This document shows positions 1 through 8,753 of a DNA stretch of 64,000 nucleotides, one piece after another. The DNA comes from Sphingopyxis panaciterrulae (lineage in GTDB: Bacteria; Pseudomonadota; Alphaproteobacteria; Sphingomonadales; Sphingomonadaceae). Position numbers and translations under genes: made by a program. How positions within the stretch are numbered: position 1 is the first letter of the stretch; the number at the start of each line of letters is the position of its first letter. The notes below the pieces were generated by a model, which was not told the DNA's origin, did no database searches, and saw only the letters and a program-made list of their open reading frames with translations. The stretch lies in assembly GCF_014199295.1 (NCBI RefSeq), contig NZ_JACIJH010000006.1:124001-188000 (forward strand). The letters run 5' to 3'.

Positions 1-178
1 GCCCGCGCGTCTCGCCGCTTTCGACCGATTCGAGCACCCAGTCGCCGCGTCCCGGCTCGATCAGTTTGAGCGCCGCCGACACAGGAGTCTCGACGTCGGC
101 GATCAGCCGCTGCCAGACGACCGCGCCGCGCCCCTGCGCCAGCGCCTCGAGCGCGGCGGCTCTGCCTTCGAGCGTCAC
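1..178 (-). CDS. trpE: Anthranilate synthase component I, N-terminal fragment (cut by window edge)
   Basis: First 59 codons of a gene that runs off the left edge. Anthranilate synthase I converts chorismate to anthranilate with TrpG, the first step of tryptophan synthesis. The visible protein reads VVWQRLIADVETPVSAALKL and continues with IEPGRGDWVLESVESGE, which is the typical TrpE N-terminus that builds the tryptophan feedback site. The likely start is GTG at 178, four bases after the ppiD stop, so the two genes are probably co-transcribed. There is no ATG in this position. The catalytic domain is not in the window, so the call rests on the N-terminal pattern and on the usual ppiD-trpE neighbourhood in sphingomonads. 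Confidence 0.85.
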   Translation of the reverse strand, partial: MTLEGRAAALEALAQGRGAVVWQRLIADVETPVSAALKLIEPGRGDWVLESVESGETRG

Positions 179-182
179 CGGC

Positions 183-2123
183 CTATTGGACCGGCGCCGT
201 GCCGGTCAGCTCCTTGCGAAGCTGTTCGAGCAGGTCCTTGTCGATCTGGACCTTGGCGCGCCGTTTGGCCTCGGCGGCGAGCTCGGACACCAGCTCGTTG
301 CCGAAGGCCGGCCCAAGCGGCTGCGCGATCGCAGCGACGCGTGCCGGCTCGATATCCTTGGGGCTGGGGCGGTCGACCTCGCCGAGCGAGATCACCATCC
401 AGCCGCGATTGCCGGGGATTTCGAGCGTCTTGACGCTGTTCTTCGCCATCGAGAAGAGCAATGCGAGTTCGGGCGGGACCGGCTGGCCGTTCTGGCCCAG
501 CTCGGCACGGCTGCCGCCGATCGCCTGGACGTTGCCGATGTTCGGCCCGGCCTCGCGCGCCGCGGCGGTCAGATCCTTGCCGCCCTCGACCGCCTTGACG
601 ATCGCGCGTGCCTTGTCGCGCGCGACCTTCTGCCCCTCGGCAAGGCGCCAGTCGGCGAGCAGTTCGTCGCGGATCTTCGCGAAGGGCGGCGGCGCGGCGG
701 CGACGGTCGACTTGACCGCGAAGACGGCGAATTTCTGGTTCTCGACCAGCGTCGCGAGCTGGCCTTCGCCCTCGGCCGCCTGGAAAGCCTGCGCGATCAG
801 CGGTGCGAACTCGGCAGGCAGGGCGTAGTCGGGCTTGTCGGGCGCGCGGCCGTTCGGGAGGATGGCCGGGGTTTCGACGAGCGTCAGCTTGCGGTCGTTC
901 GCGACCTCCTCGATCGCGGCGCCGCCGTTTACGGCGTCCTGGATGCCGTTGTAATAGTCGACGACCGCCTCTTCGGCCTTGTTCTTGGCAAGCTGATCGC
1001 GGATTTCGGGGGTCGCGTCGGCGAGGTTGCGGGCGGGCGCGTCGGTCACCTTCTCGACCCGCGCGACCGCCCAGCCGAGGTCGGTCTGGGTCGGGCCGAG
1101 CACGTCGCCCTGACCCGCGGCAAAGGCGGCCTTGGCGGCGTCGGCGGTGGTGGTCGCGGCATAGGCGGTCTGGGTCAGGTCGCTGGTGGTCGAGGCCGAC
1201 AGGCCCACCGACTGCGCGGCGACCGCAAGCGTCGAGCCGCCGCGGACCTTGGCGGCGATGGCGTCGGCGGTCTTGCGGTCGGGCGCGATCACCTGCGCGA
1301 AGCGGCGCGTCTGGCTCGCGGCATAGCGCGCGGCGTTGGCCTTGAAATAGTCGGCAACCTCGGCATCGGTCACCGCCGGCGCCTCGATCGCGTCGCGGTC
1401 GAACAGCGCATATTGGATCACGCGGCGTTCCGGGATGCTGTAGCGCGTCCGGTTCTGCGTCAGATAGGTCTGGAGCGCCTTGTCGCCGGGATCGGTCTTG
1501 GGCGCGAAGGGGCTCGACGGGATGAAGGTGGCGAGACCACGCCGCTTTTCGAGCAACAGCGCCGCATAAGGCTGCGCCATCGCCTGCGAAACGCGCGGCA
1601 TGCGGCCGACCGGCTCGGCGAACTGCTCGACGAGCAGTTGCTGGCGGATGTCGCGGCGAAGCTGCGCCTCGGTCATATTGTTCTGGCGCAGGAAGCTTTC
1701 GAACCGGGCCTGATCGAAACGGCCCGACACGCCGGCGAAGACAGGCAGGTCGGCGATGCGGCCGTCGACGAGCCGCTTGCTGACCCCGAAGCCGAGTTCG
1801 TTCGCATATTGCTCAAACGCTTCGCCCTCGATGAGCTGGTTCAGCACCTGGTCGAGCCCGCCCGATTCGACGAAGGCGGCCATGGTCAGCGTCGGCTGGT
1901 CCTGACGCGCCTGGTCATAGGCGAGGCGGACGCGGTCGCGCAGTTCGCCGAGGCCGATCTCGCTGCTGCCGACACGCGCGACATTGGCGCCGCCGACCCC
2001 GCCGAAGCTGCCGCTGCCGGTCACGTCGCCAAGCGCGAAGGCGAGGCCGACGAGAAGCACGAATGCGAGCGCGAAGAACTTGCCGAGGGTGGATCCGAAA
2101 AGACGGCGAAGGGCGGTAATCAT
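183..2123 (-). CDS. ppiD: PpiD-like membrane-anchored peptidylprolyl isomerase / chaperone
   Basis: A 646-residue periplasmic folding factor. It begins MITALRRLFGSTLGKFFALA and has one hydrophobic segment at about residues 14-32, which fits an inner-membrane anchor with the rest in the periplasm. Residues about 45-200 resemble the SurA/PpiD N-terminal chaperone domain (EQYANELGFGVSKRLVDGRI), followed by a weakly conserved parvulin-type domain around residues 230-365 and a second helical C-terminal part. It should assist newly exported outer-membrane proteins. The start is ATG at 2123. trpE follows four bases downstream. The parvulin domain is divergent, so isomerase activity is less certain than the chaperone role. 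Confidence 0.85.
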   Translation of the reverse strand: MITALRRLFGSTLGKFFALAFVLLVGLAFALGDVTGSGSFGGVGGANVARVGSSEIGLGELRDRVRLAYDQARQDQPTLTMAAFVESGGLDQVLNQLIEGEAFEQYANELGFGVSKRLVDGRIADLPVFAGVSGRFDQARFESFLRQNNMTEAQLRRDIRQQLLVEQFAEPVGRMPRVSQAMAQPYAALLLEKRRGLATFIPSSPFAPKTDPGDKALQTYLTQNRTRYSIPERRVIQYALFDRDAIEAPAVTDAEVADYFKANAARYAASQTRRFAQVIAPDRKTADAIAAKVRGGSTLAVAAQSVGLSASTTSDLTQTAYAATTTADAAKAAFAAGQGDVLGPTQTDLGWAVARVEKVTDAPARNLADATPEIRDQLAKNKAEEAVVDYYNGIQDAVNGGAAIEEVANDRKLTLVETPAILPNGRAPDKPDYALPAEFAPLIAQAFQAAEGEGQLATLVENQKFAVFAVKSTVAAAPPPFAKIRDELLADWRLAEGQKVARDKARAIVKAVEGGKDLTAAAREAGPNIGNVQAIGGSRAELGQNGQPVPPELALLFSMAKNSVKTLEIPGNRGWMVISLGEVDRPSPKDIEPARVAAIAQPLGPAFGNELVSELAAEAKRRAKVQIDKDLLEQLRKELTGTAPVQ

Positions 2124-2233
2124 CGACGGGCAATCTTTCGAGACGAGAGCGCGGGTTCGCGCGGTCGGGCGCTGCTTTAGGCGGGCAGGACGGCCGCATC
2201 AAGGCGGGAAGGCCTTTAGTTGGTGACTCAGTC

Positions 2234-2261
2234 AGAAAGCAGGAGCGTGATTTTGCTTTCT
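2234..2261. other. Hairpin between divergent ppiD and tpiA
   Basis: AGAAAGCA at 2234-2241 and TGCTTTCT at 2254-2261 form a perfect 8-bp stem with a 12-base loop. It lies in the region shared by two divergent genes, so it is not an obvious terminator for either. It directly abuts the palindrome at 2263-2291. The role is unknown. Confidence 0.5.
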
Positions 2262-2262
2262 T

Positions 2263-2291
2263 CGTCACCCCGGATCAAGTCCTGGGTGACG
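2263..2291. repeat. Palindromic intergenic repeat, CGTCACCC family, single hairpin
   Basis: CGTCACCC (2263-2270) and GGGTGACG (2284-2291) form an 8-bp stem with a partly paired interior (CGGATCAAGTCCT). It is a single-hairpin relative of the longer inverted repeats at 6356-6432 and 61779-61854. Confidence 0.7.
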
Positions 2292-2416
2292 AGACAGGGA
2301 ATTGCGCCTTCCAAATCCAAGCTTCCTCACCACCAGGCCTTTCGCCGGCTTGCTGGTCGGGGTGGGCGCGGCTAGGGGCCTTCCCCAACAGGGCCATGAT
2401 CGACGAGGAGAGCATG

Positions 2417-3166
2417 ATGGCGCGGCGCAAATATGTGGTCGGCAACTGGAAGATGAACGGGCTGACGGAGGCGCTGGGCGAGGCCGGGGCGATCTTTGCT
2501 GCGGCGCGCGGCCATGCCGCCGTCGACGTCGCGTTGTGCCCGCCCTTCACGCTGATCGGCGCGATGGCGGCGCTGCCGGAGGGCGGCACGGTCGGCGGGC
2601 AGGATTGCCATGTGCAAGCGTCGGGCGCTTTCACCGGATCGGTCTCGGCCCCGATGCTGGCCGATGCGGGCGCGCGGCTGGTCATCGTGGGCCACAGCGA
2701 GCGGCGCGAGGGATATGGCGAGAGCGACGGCGATGTGAAGGCGAAGGCCGAAGCGGCGCTGGCCGCGGGCCTGTCGGTGATCCTGTGCGTCGGCGAGCCG
2801 CGCAAGGTGCGCGAATCGGGCGATGCGATCGATTATGTGCTGGCGCAGGTGCGCCAGTCGCTGCCCGACGGGTTCGACCGCTCGCGGCTGGCGATCGCCT
2901 ATGAACCGATCTGGGCGATCGGCACCGGACTGGTCCCGACGATCGAGGATGTGGCGGCGATGCACGGGTCGATCCGCGCCGCGCTCACCGAACGCATCGG
3001 CGCCGGCGCGGCGGACCTGCGCCTGCTCTATGGCGGCTCGGTCAATGGCGAGAACGCTGCCGAACTGCTCGGGGCGGGCGACGTCGATGGCGCGCTGGTC
3101 GGCGGCGCGAGCCTGACCGCGGCGAAATTCCTGCCGATCGTCGAGGCGGCGGCGGGGTTGGAGTAG
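2417..3166 (+). CDS. tpiA: Triose-phosphate isomerase
   Basis: Cytoplasmic glycolytic enzyme that interconverts dihydroxyacetone phosphate and glyceraldehyde 3-phosphate. The 249-residue TIM barrel has the family motifs: VGNWKMNG with the substrate lysine at about 12, VGHSERR with the electrophilic His at about 93, and AYEPIWAIGTG with the catalytic Glu at about 163, then LYGGSVN near the C-terminus that binds phosphate. ATG codons also occur at 2396 and 2414. I chose 2417 because GAGGAG at 2405-2410 sits six bases before it and the protein then starts MARRKYVV as usual. It is followed by a large palindrome and then secG. Confidence 0.96.
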   Translation: MARRKYVVGNWKMNGLTEALGEAGAIFAAARGHAAVDVALCPPFTLIGAMAALPEGGTVGGQDCHVQASGAFTGSVSAPMLADAGARLVIVGHSERREGYGESDGDVKAKAEAALAAGLSVILCVGEPRKVRESGDAIDYVLAQVRQSLPDGFDRSRLAIAYEPIWAIGTGLVPTIEDVAAMHGSIRAALTERIGAGAADLRLLYGGSVNGENAAELLGAGDVDGALVGGASLTAAKFLPIVEAAAGLE

Positions 3167-3210
3167 AAAGCCGTCCGTCCGTAGCCCACCGTCCATTCTG
3201 CTTCGTCATG

Positions 3211-3300
3211 CTGAACTTGTTTCAGCATCCATGGCCAGGCCTCTCTATCCCACGCGGCGCCAATTTCGAGGGCCGGCCATGGATGCTGAAACAAGTTCAG
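3211..3300. repeat. 26-bp perfect inverted repeat between tpiA and secG
   Basis: The arms at 3211-3236 and 3275-3300 are exact reverse complements (26 bp) around a 38-base spacer that contains its own GGCGCC core. The arm contains CTGAACTTGTTTCAGCATCC. Outside the arms GTCA and GTGAC extend the symmetry loosely. It may act as a terminator for tpiA, but it looks like a dispersed palindromic element. The 277-base gap holds nothing else I recognise. Confidence 0.85.
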
Positions 3301-3443
3301 GGTGACGCCATGTGGCGAGTTCGGCGCGCATCGAAGGAAGGGAAGGGGTTCTGCACTCGCGGCTTGAAGCCGCGTCGCTTCGCCTCTATGTGCGCGGGCA
3401 ACCATGGCCCGCGCGGGGTCAGCCAGCTTTTCGGGAAATTTCG

Positions 3444-3869
3444 ATGTCCAGTCTCTTCACCTTCCTGCTCGTCGTCCAGGCCGTGATCGCGGCCGTGATG
3501 ATCGGCGTCATCCTGATGCAGAAGTCGGAAGGTGGCGGGCTGGGGGTCGGCGGCAGCCCGGCGGGCCTGCTTTCGGCGCGCGGCGCCGCGGATTTTCTAA
3601 CCCGTGCGACGACGGTTCTCGCGACCCTGTTCGTCGGCCTGTCGATCGTCCTCGCCGCGATGGCGTCGGTCGGGCGCGGCGGCTCGACGATCGATACCTC
3701 GCTGTCGAAGACCGCGCAGCAGTCGAGCGGCGCGCCCGCCTCGTCGCTGACCGGCCCGGCGCAGCAGCCGGCGACCGCGCCGGCGAGCAACGACCCGCTG
3801 GCGGCCGCAGCCGCCGCGGCGAACCAGCCGGCGCAGGCGCCTGCGCAGGATGCTCCCGCCAAGAAATAG
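3444..3869 (+). CDS. secG: Protein-export membrane protein SecG
   Basis: Small subunit of the SecYEG translocon. It has 141 residues with two hydrophobic segments, at about residues 4-22 (LFTFLLVVQAVIAAVMIGV) and 50-73, joined by a loop with the SecG signature LMQKSEGGGLGVGG. The C-terminal half is a low-complexity tail rich in Ala, Gln, Pro and Ser, longer than in E. coli (110 residues) but common in alphaproteobacteria. The start ATG at 3444 was chosen because the protein then begins directly with the first membrane segment; the in-frame extension to 3312 has no secG character. pyrG follows 112 bases later. Confidence 0.93.
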   Translation: MSSLFTFLLVVQAVIAAVMIGVILMQKSEGGGLGVGGSPAGLLSARGAADFLTRATTVLATLFVGLSIVLAAMASVGRGGSTIDTSLSKTAQQSSGAPASSLTGPAQQPATAPASNDPLAAAAAAANQPAQAPAQDAPAKK

Positions 3870-3905
3870 GCTGCACGGCCCCTCGCGGCGGCGCACCTCC
3901 CTCGC

Positions 3906-3952
3906 GCGGCGGAATTTTTTCCGCCGCATGTGATTCGACGGCTTGCGCCGTC
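3906..3952 (+). terminator. Two tandem hairpins after secG
   Basis: A 9-bp perfect stem GCGGCGGAA / TTCCGCCGC (3906-3914 and 3919-3927) closes a TTTT loop. Ten bases on, GACGGC / GCCGTC (3937-3942 and 3947-3952) closes a TTGC loop. Neither is followed by a real T-tract, so this may be a weak terminator or attenuator in front of pyrG rather than an intrinsic terminator. Confidence 0.45.
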
Positions 3953-3981
3953 ACCCCTCCTTTGAGTAAGTCTTTCCTCCC

Positions 3982-5613
3982 ATGGCGCGGTTCATTTTCA
4001 TCACCGGCGGCGTGGTCTCCTCCCTTGGCAAAGGTCTGATGGCGGCAAGCCTCGCGGCCCTGTTGCAGGCGCGGGGATTTCGCGTGCGCATTCGCAAGTT
4101 CGATCCCTATCTGAACGTTGATCCGGGCACGATGTCGCCCTACCAGCACGGCGAGGTCTATGTGACCGACGACGGGGCGGAGACCGACCTCGACCTGGGG
4201 CATTACGAACGCTTCACCGGCGTCGCGGCGCGGCAGAGCGACAATGTCACCTCGGGCCGCATCTATCAGGGCATCATCGCCAAGGAACGGCGCGGCGATT
4301 ATCTGGGCGCGACGGTGCAGGTCATCCCGCACGTCACCGACGCGATCAAGGCTTTCGCGCAGGCCGATACCGACGATCTCGATTTCGTGCTGTGCGAGAT
4401 TGGCGGCACGGTCGGCGACATCGAATCGCTGCCCTTCATCGAGGCGATCCGCCAGCTTCGCAACGAGGTGGGACGTGTCAACTCGATCTCGGTCCATGTC
4501 ACGCTGGTGCCCTATATCGCCGCGGCGGGCGAGCTGAAGACCAAGCCGACGCAGCATAGCGTGCGCGAACTCGCGTCGCTGGGAGTGCAGCCTGACATAT
4601 TGCTGTGCCGCTGCGAAAAGCCGCTGCCCGACGGCGAGCGCGCCAAGATCGCGCAATTCTGCAATGTGCGCAAGGAAGCGGTGATCCCCGCGCTTGACGC
4701 CGATTCCATCTATTCGGTGCCGGTCCAATATCATGGCGAAGGGCTCGACAGCGAGGTCCTGCGCGCCTTCGGCATTCACGATGCGCCCGAGCCCGACCTG
4801 TCGCGCTGGTACGACATCATGGACCGCAAGCAGCATCCCGAGGGCGAGGTCACGATCGGCGTCGTCGGCAAATATGTCTCGCTGCCCGATGCGTACAAGA
4901 GCCTCAACGAGGCGCTGATCCACGGCGGCATGGCGAACCGGGTCAAGGTCAATATCCGCTGGCTGGACGCCGAGATGTTCGAGACCGACGACGACCTCGC
5001 CGCCAATCTGGAGCCGATGCACGGCATCCTCGTGCCCGGCGGTTTCGGCGAGCGCGGGTCGGAGGGCAAGATCGCCAGCGTCCGCTTCGCGCGCGAACGG
5101 AACGTGCCTTTCTTCGGCATCTGCCTGGGCATGCAGATGGCGTGCATCGAGGCGGCGCGGAACACGAGCGGCATCGAAAAGGCGTCGAGCACCGAATTCG
5201 GCCCCACCGACGAGCCGGTTGTCGGCCTGATTACCGAATGGATGAGCGCCGAGGGGTTGCAGAAACGAGGCGCCGATACCGACATGGGCGGGACGATGCG
5301 GCTGGGCGCCTATGAGGCGAAGCTGTCGCCCAACAGCCATGTCGCAAGCATTTATGGAGCGAACGACATCAGCGAACGCCACCGTCACCGCTACGAGGTG
5401 AATGGCGCCTATCGCGAGAGCCTCGAAAAGGGCGGTCTGGTCTTTTCAGGCCTGTCGCCCGATGGCATGCTGCCCGAAATCGTCGAGCGGCCGGATCATA
5501 GCTGGTTCATCGGGGTGCAGTTCCACCCCGAGCTGAAATCCAAGCCCTTCGACCCGCATCCGCTGTTCAAGGGATTCATCGAGGCGGCGGTGAAGCAGAG
5601 CCGGCTGGTCTGA
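3982..5613 (+). CDS. pyrG: CTP synthase
   Basis: Makes CTP from UTP, ATP and glutamine in the cytoplasm. It is 543 residues, the usual length. The N-terminal synthase domain starts [18 protein letters not shown] (ATP loop) with [12 protein letters not shown] next. The C-terminal glutamine amidotransferase domain carries the nucleophile Cys381 in GICLGMQ and the H515/E517 pair in QFHPELKS. The start ATG at 3982 places the P-loop immediately at the N-terminus as in the family. A Crp/Fnr regulator gene follows 22 bases downstream. Confidence 0.98.
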   Translation: MARFIFITGGVVSSLGKGLMAASLAALLQARGFRVRIRKFDPYLNVDPGTMSPYQHGEVYVTDDGAETDLDLGHYERFTGVAARQSDNVTSGRIYQGIIAKERRGDYLGATVQVIPHVTDAIKAFAQADTDDLDFVLCEIGGTVGDIESLPFIEAIRQLRNEVGRVNSISVHVTLVPYIAAAGELKTKPTQHSVRELASLGVQPDILLCRCEKPLPDGERAKIAQFCNVRKEAVIPALDADSIYSVPVQYHGEGLDSEVLRAFGIHDAPEPDLSRWYDIMDRKQHPEGEVTIGVVGKYVSLPDAYKSLNEALIHGGMANRVKVNIRWLDAEMFETDDDLAANLEPMHGILVPGGFGERGSEGKIASVRFARERNVPFFGICLGMQMACIEAARNTSGIEKASSTEFGPTDEPVVGLITEWMSAEGLQKRGADTDMGGTMRLGAYEAKLSPNSHVASIYGANDISERHRHRYEVNGAYRESLEKGGLVFSGLSPDGMLPEIVERPDHSWFIGVQFHPELKSKPFDPHPLFKGFIEAAVKQSRLV

Positions 5614-5635
5614 CCGGCAAAGGGAGACGGGGCCG

Positions 5636-6319
5636 ATGGATCATGCGAAACTCGCCGGACTGCAGGACCCCGACAGCATCTTTTCCGGCCTGACCGTCGA
5701 GGATTGGGCCGACATCGCGGGCCGCGCGGTGGAGGTCCGCTTCGCGCGCGGCAAGGAACTGCTGAGCCAGGGCGAGGCGGGCGACAGCCTGCTGATCCTG
5801 ACCGAGGGCAGCGCGCGCGTGTCGATGCTGACCGCGAACGGACGCGAGATCGTGCTTGCCTATGCCGAGCCCGGTGCGGTGCTGGGAGAAATCGCGCTGC
5901 TCGACGGCGGCGAGCGCACCGCGTCGGTGGCCGCGACGAGCGCGGGGACCGCGCTTCAGCTCGGGCGCAACGCGATGCGCGATTTCGTGACCAGTCATCC
6001 CGATTTCGCCTGGTCGCTGATGCAGCAACTCGCGCGGCGGCTCCGCACCGCCGACCAGACGATCGAGAGCGACCGCGCCTATGCCTCCGGCCCCCGGCTT
6101 GCGCGCTATCTGAAGCGGCTGATCCGCAAGGATGTCGAGGCGTCGCACCGCGTCGAGCTGAGCCAGACCGAGCTGGGCAATTTCGCCGGGATGAGCCGCG
6201 AGCATATCAACCGCCAATTGCGCGCGTGGGAGGAATCGGGGGTCATCGCGCTCGAACAGGGCCGGGTGCGCGTGCTTGACCCCGAGATGCTGGAGGATAT
6301 CAGCGAGGTTGAGGGGTAA
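5636..6319 (+). CDS. Crp/Fnr-family transcriptional regulator
   Basis: A 227-residue cytoplasmic DNA-binding regulator. Residues about 15-130 form a cyclic-nucleotide-binding-type beta roll, with LGEIALLDGGERTASVAA matching the phosphate-binding cassette including its Arg. Residues about 150-225 form a Crp-type winged helix, with TELGNFAGMSREHINRQLRA as the recognition region. There are no Cys residues, so it is not an Fnr-type iron-sulfur sensor. A cAMP-like ligand is plausible from the conserved Arg but is not shown. Start ATG 5636 follows GGGAGACGGGG. It sits 22 bases after pyrG and may be co-transcribed with it. Its targets cannot be told from the window. Confidence 0.88.
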   Translation: MDHAKLAGLQDPDSIFSGLTVEDWADIAGRAVEVRFARGKELLSQGEAGDSLLILTEGSARVSMLTANGREIVLAYAEPGAVLGEIALLDGGERTASVAATSAGTALQLGRNAMRDFVTSHPDFAWSLMQQLARRLRTADQTIESDRAYASGPRLARYLKRLIRKDVEASHRVELSQTELGNFAGMSREHINRQLRAWEESGVIALEQGRVRVLDPEMLEDISEVEG

Positions 6320-6355
6320 GGGGCGGCCGGGGCCGCAAACGACGAAGTCATTTAT

Positions 6356-6432
6356 CGTCACCCCGGACTCGATCCGGGGTCCCGCTCAGCAACGTCCGAA
6401 AAGCGGGACCCCGGATCGAGTCCGGGGTGACG
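6356..6432. repeat. 31-bp perfect inverted repeat, CGTCACCC family
   Basis: Arms at 6356-6386 and 6402-6432 are exact reverse complements; each begins or ends with CGTCACCCCGGA / TCCGGGGTGACG. Each arm is itself a short palindrome (CCCCGGACTCGATCCGGGG), so the element is two hairpins in inverted orientation with a 15-base spacer. It could stop transcription of the regulator gene that ends at 6319, but the same design recurs at 61779-61854. Confidence 0.88.
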
Positions 6433-6481
6433 GATGAAGGGATTGCTCCCCGCCTTCGCAGGGCGACGCTCCACGCCGGAA

Positions 6482-6522
6482 TCACAACGCCCGGGCCTCC
6501 TTCGAGACCCGGGCGCCTGTGA
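6482..6522. other. Long imperfect hairpin
   Basis: TCACA (6482-6486) plus CGCCCGGG (6488-6495) pair with CCCGGGCG (6508-6515) plus TGTGA (6518-6522), giving 13 bp with a small internal loop. No T-tract follows on either strand. It may be part of a structured RNA or another dispersed palindrome. Confidence 0.5.
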
Positions 6523-6694
6523 CGAACGTCGCCATCCCCCTTGATGCAGGCCAGGCGAATGGCCTGCACTCCCTGGAGCCGGGCCTTTGGGCCGCGTTGA
6601 ACCAGAACCCCGTCGCTAGGAGCAAGGATACGCTTTGTCACGCTTCGGGACGGGTTTGGCGATGCTTTTGCCACCTCCTGTGGCGGATCGGCAA

Positions 6695-6722
6695 CATATT
6701 TTGCGAATCGTTCGCAAATATG
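6695..6722. promoter_or_regulatory. Fur-like 7-1-7 dyad
   Basis: TTGCGAA-TCG-TTCGCAA at 6701-6717 is a perfect dyad; with its AT-rich flanks it extends to 6695-6722 with one extra T. Read as TGCGAAT-C-GTTCGCA it fits the 7-1-7 layout of Fur operators with one mismatch. The nearest start is lolC, about 97 bases downstream. No iron gene is adjacent, so identity as a Fur site is only a suggestion. Confidence 0.35.
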
Positions 6723-6818
6723 ACTCGTGCCCCGCGCCCATTGCCAGCCGCGTGACACGCCCCTAAAGCGGCCGCATGTGTGTCGCCAAGCACATGTTCT
6801 GAAGGACCGAAAAAGCCG

Positions 6819-8069
6819 ATGCTCCTGCGTCCTTACGAACGCGCCATCTTCAAACGCTATATGCTGCCGCAGCGGGGCGAGGGGTTCATCTTCGTCGCCG
6901 CGGCGTTCAGTTTCGTCGCGGTGATGCTGGGCGTCGCGGCGCTCGTTGTCGTGATGAGCATAATGAACGGCGTGCGCGCCGATCTGTTCGAGAAGAGTGT
7001 CGGCCTCAATGGCCATGCGGTGGTGCAGGGTTTCGGCGGGCGGCTCGACAATTGGCAGGAGGTGCTGAAACAGGCGCGTGCGACGCCGGGCGTGACCTCC
7101 GCGACGCCGCTGATCGAGCAGCCTTTGCTCGGCACCTCGAACGGCCGCGTCGAGGGCATATTGGTGCGCGGCATGCTGGTGTCCGACATCAAGCGGAACG
7201 AAGTCCTGAACGGCAAGGTGTTGCAGGGCAGCCTCGACACGCTGACGCCCGGATCGGGCAATGTCGCGATCGGCAGCGAACTGGCGCGCAACCTGGGCGC
7301 GCAGGTCGGATCGACGATCACGATCATCAACCCCGCCGGACGCTCGACCCCCTTCGGCACCGTGCCGCGCGAGATCGGTTATCGCGTGTCGGCGATCTTC
7401 GAGATCGGCATCTATGATTTCGACAAGTTGTTCGTCGTCATGCCGATGGAGGATGCGCAATTGCTGCTGCTGACCGGCAACCAGATCGGGATGATCGAGG
7501 TCAAGACGACCAACCCCGACAAGGTCGGCGAGATATTGGAACCGCTGCGCGAGAAGGTCGCGGCGCAGGCGGTCGTCACCGACTGGCGGCAGATGAACAG
7601 CAGCCTGTTCGAGGCGCTGTCGGTCGAGCGCGTCGCGATGTTCGTGATCCTGTCGCTGATCGTCCTCGTCGCCGCCTTCAACATCGTGTCGTCGCTTATC
7701 ATGCTGGTGCGGGCGAAGACGCGCGACATGGCGATATTGCGCACGATGGGCGCGCCGCGCGACGCGGTGCTGCGCATCTTCATGGCGATCGGCCTGTCGA
7801 TCGGCATCGCGGGCACCGCGGTCGGCATGATTATCGGTTTTTCGCTACTCTATTTCCGCCAGGGCGTGCTGCGCGGCGCCGAGTTCATCACCGGCCAGCC
7901 TTTGTGGGACCCCTCGATCCGTTTTCTGACCGAACTGCCGTCGAAGCCCGATCCGGTCGAGATCGTCGGTATCGCGGTGATGGCGATCCTGTTCAGCTTC
8001 CTCGCGACGCTCTACCCCGCGTTCAAGGCGGCGAATACCGATCCGGTGCAGGTGCTCCGCTATGACTGA
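6819..8069 (+). CDS. lolC: Lipoprotein-releasing ABC transporter permease LolC/E
   Basis: Inner-membrane subunit of the LolCDE machine that extracts outer-membrane lipoproteins and passes them to LolA. It has 416 residues: one membrane segment at about residues 24-46, a periplasmic domain to about 260, then three membrane segments near 265-290, 315-345 and 375-400, the MacB/LolC layout. The ending ([20 protein letters not shown]) is the family signature. Start ATG 6819 gives [16 protein letters not shown]; the in-frame ATG at 6780 adds an unrelated leader. It overlaps lolD by eight bases, so the two are translated together. A single LolC/E-type permease is usual in this group. Confidence 0.95.
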   Translation: MLLRPYERAIFKRYMLPQRGEGFIFVAAAFSFVAVMLGVAALVVVMSIMNGVRADLFEKSVGLNGHAVVQGFGGRLDNWQEVLKQARATPGVTSATPLIEQPLLGTSNGRVEGILVRGMLVSDIKRNEVLNGKVLQGSLDTLTPGSGNVAIGSELARNLGAQVGSTITIINPAGRSTPFGTVPREIGYRVSAIFEIGIYDFDKLFVVMPMEDAQLLLLTGNQIGMIEVKTTNPDKVGEILEPLREKVAAQAVVTDWRQMNSSLFEALSVERVAMFVILSLIVLVAAFNIVSSLIMLVRAKTRDMAILRTMGAPRDAVLRIFMAIGLSIGIAGTAVGMIIGFSLLYFRQGVLRGAEFITGQPLWDPSIRFLTELPSKPDPVEIVGIAVMAILFSFLATLYPAFKAANTDPVQVLRYD

Positions 8070-8739
8070 CGCGACGCTCGAACTGACCGGTTTGAGGCGC
8101 AGCTTCACCCAGGCGGGGGTGACGATCGACGTGCTGCGCGGCATCGACGCGGAACTGAAACGCGGCGAGATCGTCGCGCTGCTCGGCCCCTCGGGATCGG
8201 GCAAGTCGACGATGCTGCAGGCGGTCGGTCTGCTCGAAGGCGGCTTCGAGGGGACGATCCGCATCGACGGCGAGGACGTCACGCGGCTAGGGCAGGGCGA
8301 GCGGACGAAGACGCGGCGCGAGAAGATCGGCTTCGTCTATCAGTTCCACCATCTGCTTCCCGATTTCACGGGACTCGAGAATGTCGTGCTGCCGCAGCTC
8401 ATCCGCGGCACGCGGCAGGCGGAGGCCGAGGAGCGCGCCGCCGACCTGCTCGGCCGGCTGGGGCTTGGCGAGCGGCTGCACCACAAGCCGAGCAAGCTGT
8501 CGGGCGGCGAGCAGCAGCGCGTCGCGGTGGCGCGCGCGCTGGCGAACCGGCCGCTGCTGGTGCTCGCCGACGAGCCGACGGGCAACCTCGACGAGGCCAC
8601 CGCCGACCGCGTGTTCGACCAGTTCGTCAAGCTGGTGCGCGATCATGGCTCGGCGGCGTTGGTCGCGACGCACAACGAGCGGCTGGCGGCGAAGATGGAC
8701 CGCGTGTGGCGCTTGCACGAAGGGCATATCGAGGGGTAG
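8062..8739 (+). CDS. lolD: Lipoprotein-releasing ABC transporter ATP-binding protein LolD
   Basis: ATPase of the LolCDE complex, 225 residues, cytoplasmic side of the inner membrane. Walker A is GPSGSGKST at about residues 43-51, the signature is [15 protein letters not shown], and Walker B is [13 protein letters not shown], which also carries the TGNLD ending typical of LolD/MacB ATPases. The start ATG lies inside the last codons of lolC. A composite palindrome follows at 8754. Confidence 0.96.
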   Translation: MTDATLELTGLRRSFTQAGVTIDVLRGIDAELKRGEIVALLGPSGSGKSTMLQAVGLLEGGFEGTIRIDGEDVTRLGQGERTKTRREKIGFVYQFHHLLPDFTGLENVVLPQLIRGTRQAEAEERAADLLGRLGLGERLHHKPSKLSGGEQQRVAVARALANRPLLVLADEPTGNLDEATADRVFDQFVKLVRDHGSAALVATHNERLAAKMDRVWRLHEGHIEG

Positions 8740-8753
8740 TTTCCAACCGTTAA

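Larger units (their letters stand above)
6320..6818. other. Gene-free interval rich in dyads (499 bases)
   Basis: I find no convincing gene here: the 78-codon frame at 6519-6755 has no recognisable content. The interval holds a perfect 31-bp inverted repeat (6356-6432), a degenerate copy of the GC-stem palindrome (about 6446-6470), a 13-bp imperfect stem (6482-6522), an 8-bp stem GCAGGCCA / TGGCCTGC (6546-6553 and 6560-6567), a long-range pairing of about 10-11 bp with one-base bulges on both arms (about 6601-6613 with 6649-6659), and a Fur-like dyad (6695-6722). A structured RNA is possible but not identified. Confidence 0.5.

Noticed and set aside
66..2180. A 704-codon open frame on the plus strand opposite ppiD
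   Set aside because: It lies antisense to a well-supported gene, is full of Arg/Gly/Leu typical of reversed GC-rich codons, and has no family motif.
6480..6722. A small iron gene such as bfd next to the Fur-like dyad
   Set aside because: Reading both strands showed no CxC/CxxC ferredoxin pattern.
6519..6755. A 78-codon open frame before lolC
   Set aside because: It runs through hairpins and the Fur-like dyad, has no ribosome site and no similarity I recognise.
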